NCBI GenBank assembly: GCA_946183815.1
Contig: CAMHDG010000074.1
Span: forward strand, 1 to 7,341
Length of the DNA: 7,341 bases
DNA from: an uncultured bacterium
GTDB lineage: Bacteria > Cyanobacteriota > Vampirovibrionia > Gastranaerophilales > Gastranaerophilaceae
Direction: 5' to 3'
The translations under genes and the position numbers were made by a program. Positions 5,023 through 7,341 of this stretch are shown piece after piece. The first letter of the stretch is position 1; each line of letters begins with the position of its first letter. The notes beneath the pieces were generated by a model. The model worked only from the letters and a program-made list of their open reading frames with translations, ran no database searches and was not told where the DNA came from.

Positions 5023-7341
5023 CTACCCATTATACTCCTCATACTGCCATTTGTCTGTTATATCAAACTTGCCGAGCAAGGTTGTGATATCGCCATCAAT
5101 TTTTTCGTTTTCAAACACATCAGAAACGCTTGAATAACCCTCAGATGTAAGCCATGATGTTATATCACTCTTAACCTCTTCTATCACACTGATAGTAAGA
5201 TGTGAACAACCGCTATCATCACCTTTTTCTTCAAAGTTCTCAACACAGTTCCAATCTGTAATATTTATACCTTTGATATTACTGTCTGATATATCCGTTT
5301 TCCAAAGGTTATAGTTTTCGGTATTCAATATCCTTAACCCGTCAGAGTCCATATTGCCCTCATTATCAATATTGAACACAAAATGCAGATTATCATAAGT
5401 TTCATCATAAATATTCATAGAATCAGTACCTAATGAGTCTGAAACAAAGGTATTCAACCCTTCATTTGCAAACACAATAAAAGTATCGTTTCCTTTATCA
5501 CCATAAAGGTAATTTGTTAAAGAATTGCCGACTAATGTATCATTACCGCCACCTGCGTAGATTTTATCAACAACACCCTCGGTTTTATCGAATGTAGTGA
5601 ATGAATAATTATCTGCTTTATGAGTATATAATTCTTCAGCATAATCACTGCCTCTGATAATATCACTTCCTTTTTTACCTTCTAATCTATATACCTCTGC
5701 CGTTATTCTCAAGTCCTCATCTTTATTCGAATATGTACGCGTATAACTGATTGAATCAATATATTCAACCCGTTTAAAATAATCTGCCATGTTATATTCT
5801 GTACCTGTTGAGTCGATTATTTTTGTTACATAATTTTTATAGAAATAATCTTTTACACGCAAGGTATTTTCATTACCGTCATAATGTATTAATAAATCAC
5901 TGTAATAACCGTTTGCATCTCTGTCATAACCTGTCGGAGAAGAAAGTTCTTCTATTGTTGCATCATTAAATTTTAGTGTTATCTCTCCGCCCTTTTGATA
6001 CAAGGTATCAGAGCCGTCACCATCATTAAATACAAAAGTAGTTTTCTCACCCTGACTAGTAAGGCTATCATCACCTTTCCCGCCTATATAAGTATTTTCT
6101 CCACTCTTTGCAATAAATACATCTTGATTATCCGTGCCTTGTAAAGTTGAACCTGTTCCTATATCAAAACTGCCGAGAGCAGATTTGTCACCATACATTG
6201 TAGATAGTGATTTTTCTTCGTCAGGTGATGCCATATTATAGGTAGTGACTTTATCAATCTTATTATCTGATTCAAAATAGTTATCAATAATAACATAATT
6301 TTCCTTACCTGATAAACCTTTTGTATTGATAACAAGTCCTTTGCCGTTATTGTTTGTATAGTATTTGAACTCATTAAAATTAACAGGGACAGTTGATGAA
6401 GATTCAAACCAAGCAAAATTAAACGTATCAACTCCGTTTCCGCCAATTAAGGTATCATCACCCTCTCCGCCGTCTATTATGTTCTCAACACCGTCAACTG
6501 CGTTTAGGGTGTTATCTCTATTATTCCCGCTTATACCAATGGTTGCCTGTGATGTTTTTTCATTCCATTTATCAACCCTTAATTTAGATGTGTAAGTGGT
6601 TTCGTCACTGTCTGCATAACAATCCCAATTAATCTCTAAATCACCTGACTTATTTATATTTGAAGTTACATTACCCTCAACTGCACCCAGATTTATATTT
6701 GTTTTGGTTGTTTCTTCTTTCCCTAAATAAATATCACAATCAGACTGATTATCGCTTATATTGATATTTTTATTACCCTCATTAGCATAAACAATATCTT
6801 TTCCGCCTTTGATATAGATAGTTTCTTTGTTACCGTTTCCACCATAGATAGTATCATCATTATTAAAACCTGCTGAATATAATAACCAAGAATTATCTAT
6901 ATTTTTGCCATGGATTGCGCCTTTATATTCGCCAAACGGCTGAACATCAAAAACCCTCTCCCAAATACTGCCGTCAGTCCACTCTGGAACTGTATATTGT
7001 TTTTGGACTAATTCAGTTGAGAATTGTTCAGGATATTCCCAAACATTGAGTTTTACTCTGTCTGTTTTAGGGTCGCCGTTTTCGTCAAAATAATTTTTAA
7101 CTCTTATACAATAACCATCTCCGCTAAATGATATATACAAATCATTATCCTGACCTGTACCACGACAAAAGACCCCAAGAGCCTTGCCGTCAAATATTTC
7201 TCTATCAATATCAAGAATAAGGGTTGATGTAGGATCGTCATTCAAATAGATTGTCTTAACACATTTTTCTTTGTATTCTATCCATTCCCATTCTTGCCAT
7301 TGCTCATGGATAATCTCCTCAAACATCGACATATCAATCTT
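5023..7341 (-). CDS. RTX calcium-binding, type I secreted protein (N-terminus open at edge)
   Basis: This is a large Asp/Asn/Gly-rich protein, 769 aa from the first ATG at 7332. Glycine-rich nonapeptide repeats of the GGxGxDxhx type, which bind calcium and fold into beta-rolls outside the cell, occur at about 163-192 (degenerate), 286-306 (GGEGDDTLIGGNGVDTF), 415-445 and 592-621. Between them are about five copies of a beta module of the form DLxIx...LxVxNYF, seen near 64-82, 231-257, 332-353, 479-497 and 664-695, resembling the haemolysin-type calcium-binding-related domain. The C-terminal 55 residues contain SDITSWLTSEGY followed by an aliphatic and acidic tail, which looks like an uncleaved type I secretion signal. 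No enzyme domain is recognisable, so adhesin, surface-layer or toxin roles are all open. No ABC transporter or membrane-fusion genes are nearby. No Shine-Dalgarno lies in the nine bases before the ATG and the frame stays open to the edge, so the true start is probably outside the window. It carries seven cysteines, unusual for RTX proteins. Confidence 0.88.
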   Translation of the reverse strand, partial: KIDMSMFEEIIHEQWQEWEWIEYKEKCVKTIYLNDDPTSTLILDIDREIFDGKALGVFCRGTGQDNDLYISFSGDGYCIRVKNYFDENGDPKTDRVKLNVWEYPEQFSTELVQKQYTVPEWTDGSIWERVFDVQPFGEYKGAIHGKNIDNSWLLYSAGFNNDDTIYGGNGNKETIYIKGGKDIVYANEGNKNINISDNQSDCDIYLGKEETTKTNINLGAVEGNVTSNINKSGDLEINWDCYADSDETTYTSKLRVDKWNEKTSQATIGISGNNRDNTLNAVDGVENIIDGGEGDDTLIGGNGVDTFNFAWFESSSTVPVNFNEFKYYTNNNGKGLVINTKGLSGKENYVIIDNYFESDNKIDKVTTYNMASPDEEKSLSTMYGDKSALGSFDIGTGSTLQGTDNQDVFIAKSGENTYIGGKGDDSLTSQGEKTTFVFNDGDGSDTLYQKGGEITLKFNDATIEELSSPTGYDRDANGYYSDLLIHYDGNENTLRVKDYFYKNYVTKIIDSTGTEYNMADYFKRVEYIDSISYTRTYSNKDEDLRITAEVYRLEGKKGSDIIRGSDYAEELYTHKADNYSFTTFDKTEGVVDKIYAGGGNDTLVGNSLTNYLYGDKGNDTFIVFANEGLNTFVSDSLGTDSMNIYDETYDNLHFVFNIDNEGNMDSDGLRILNTENYNLWKTDISDSNIKGINITDWNCVENFEEKGDDSGCSHLTISVIEEVKSDITSWLTSEGYSSVSDVFENEKIDGDITTLLGKFDITDKWQYEEYNG

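Noticed and set aside
4854..5087. 77-aa plus-strand reading frame starting in the intergenic region
   Set aside because: It runs through the palindromic element and then antisense to the RTX gene. It has no ribosome site and its composition is not protein-like.
6159..6446. 95-aa minus-strand frame inside the RTX gene
   Set aside because: It is a frame-shifted shadow of the RTX coding sequence, leucine/isoleucine-rich with no start signal.

Overview
This is an AT-rich bacterial stretch with five well-supported genes, one weaker small gene and one interesting non-coding repeat. The organism looks like a low-GC anaerobe. The evidence is a diiron rubrerythrin (peroxide defence in anaerobes), an RTX protein of the type I secretion kind (which implies a Gram-negative-style envelope) and a YuiD/DUF212 divergent PAP2 protein, a family common in Cyanobacteriota and Bacillota. 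Together these fit a gut Melainabacteria/Gastranaerophilales-like bacterium. That assignment is inference from gene content and base composition, not from a marker search.

Left part, plus strand (1-3752). A strong extended -10 promoter overlaps a 21-bp-spaced direct repeat and drives polA (DNA polymerase I, 899 aa, GTG start). polA has intact 5'-nuclease and polymerase sites, but its 3'-5' exonuclease site has lost all the catalytic carboxylates. Its stop region overlaps by 13 bp a small gene for a signal-peptide-bearing protein of unknown function. After an 83-bp gap comes a membrane-bound divergent PAP2 family protein. Its stop codon overlaps, tail to tail, the stop codon of the next gene.

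Middle, minus strand (3749-5022). Rubrerythrin starts at an internal ATG set by a perfect Shine-Dalgarno, which makes it 181 aa. Upstream of it lie a clean symmetric terminator and a 67-aa hypothetical gene, both on the minus strand. The next ~410 bp hold no gene. They contain a probable minus-strand terminator and a roughly 125-bp GC-richer palindromic element with imperfect inverted ends (TGTCATTGCGAG type) and three internal hairpins. The element lies between the stop of the RTX gene and that gene's probable terminator.

Right part, minus strand (5023-7341). A large RTX calcium-binding protein fills the rest. Glycine-rich nonapeptide repeats alternate with about five copies of a beta-rich module resembling the haemolysin-type calcium-binding-related domain, and the C-terminus looks like a type I secretion tail. 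The reading frame is still open at the window edge, so the N-terminus is probably missing.

The genes do not form one pathway. They are housekeeping (polA), envelope (DUF212, small exported protein), oxidative stress (rubrerythrin) and a secreted surface or extracellular protein. I see no clear new multi-gene system. The most interesting signals are the palindromic element, the modular RTX protein, and the operator-like repeat in the polA promoter.
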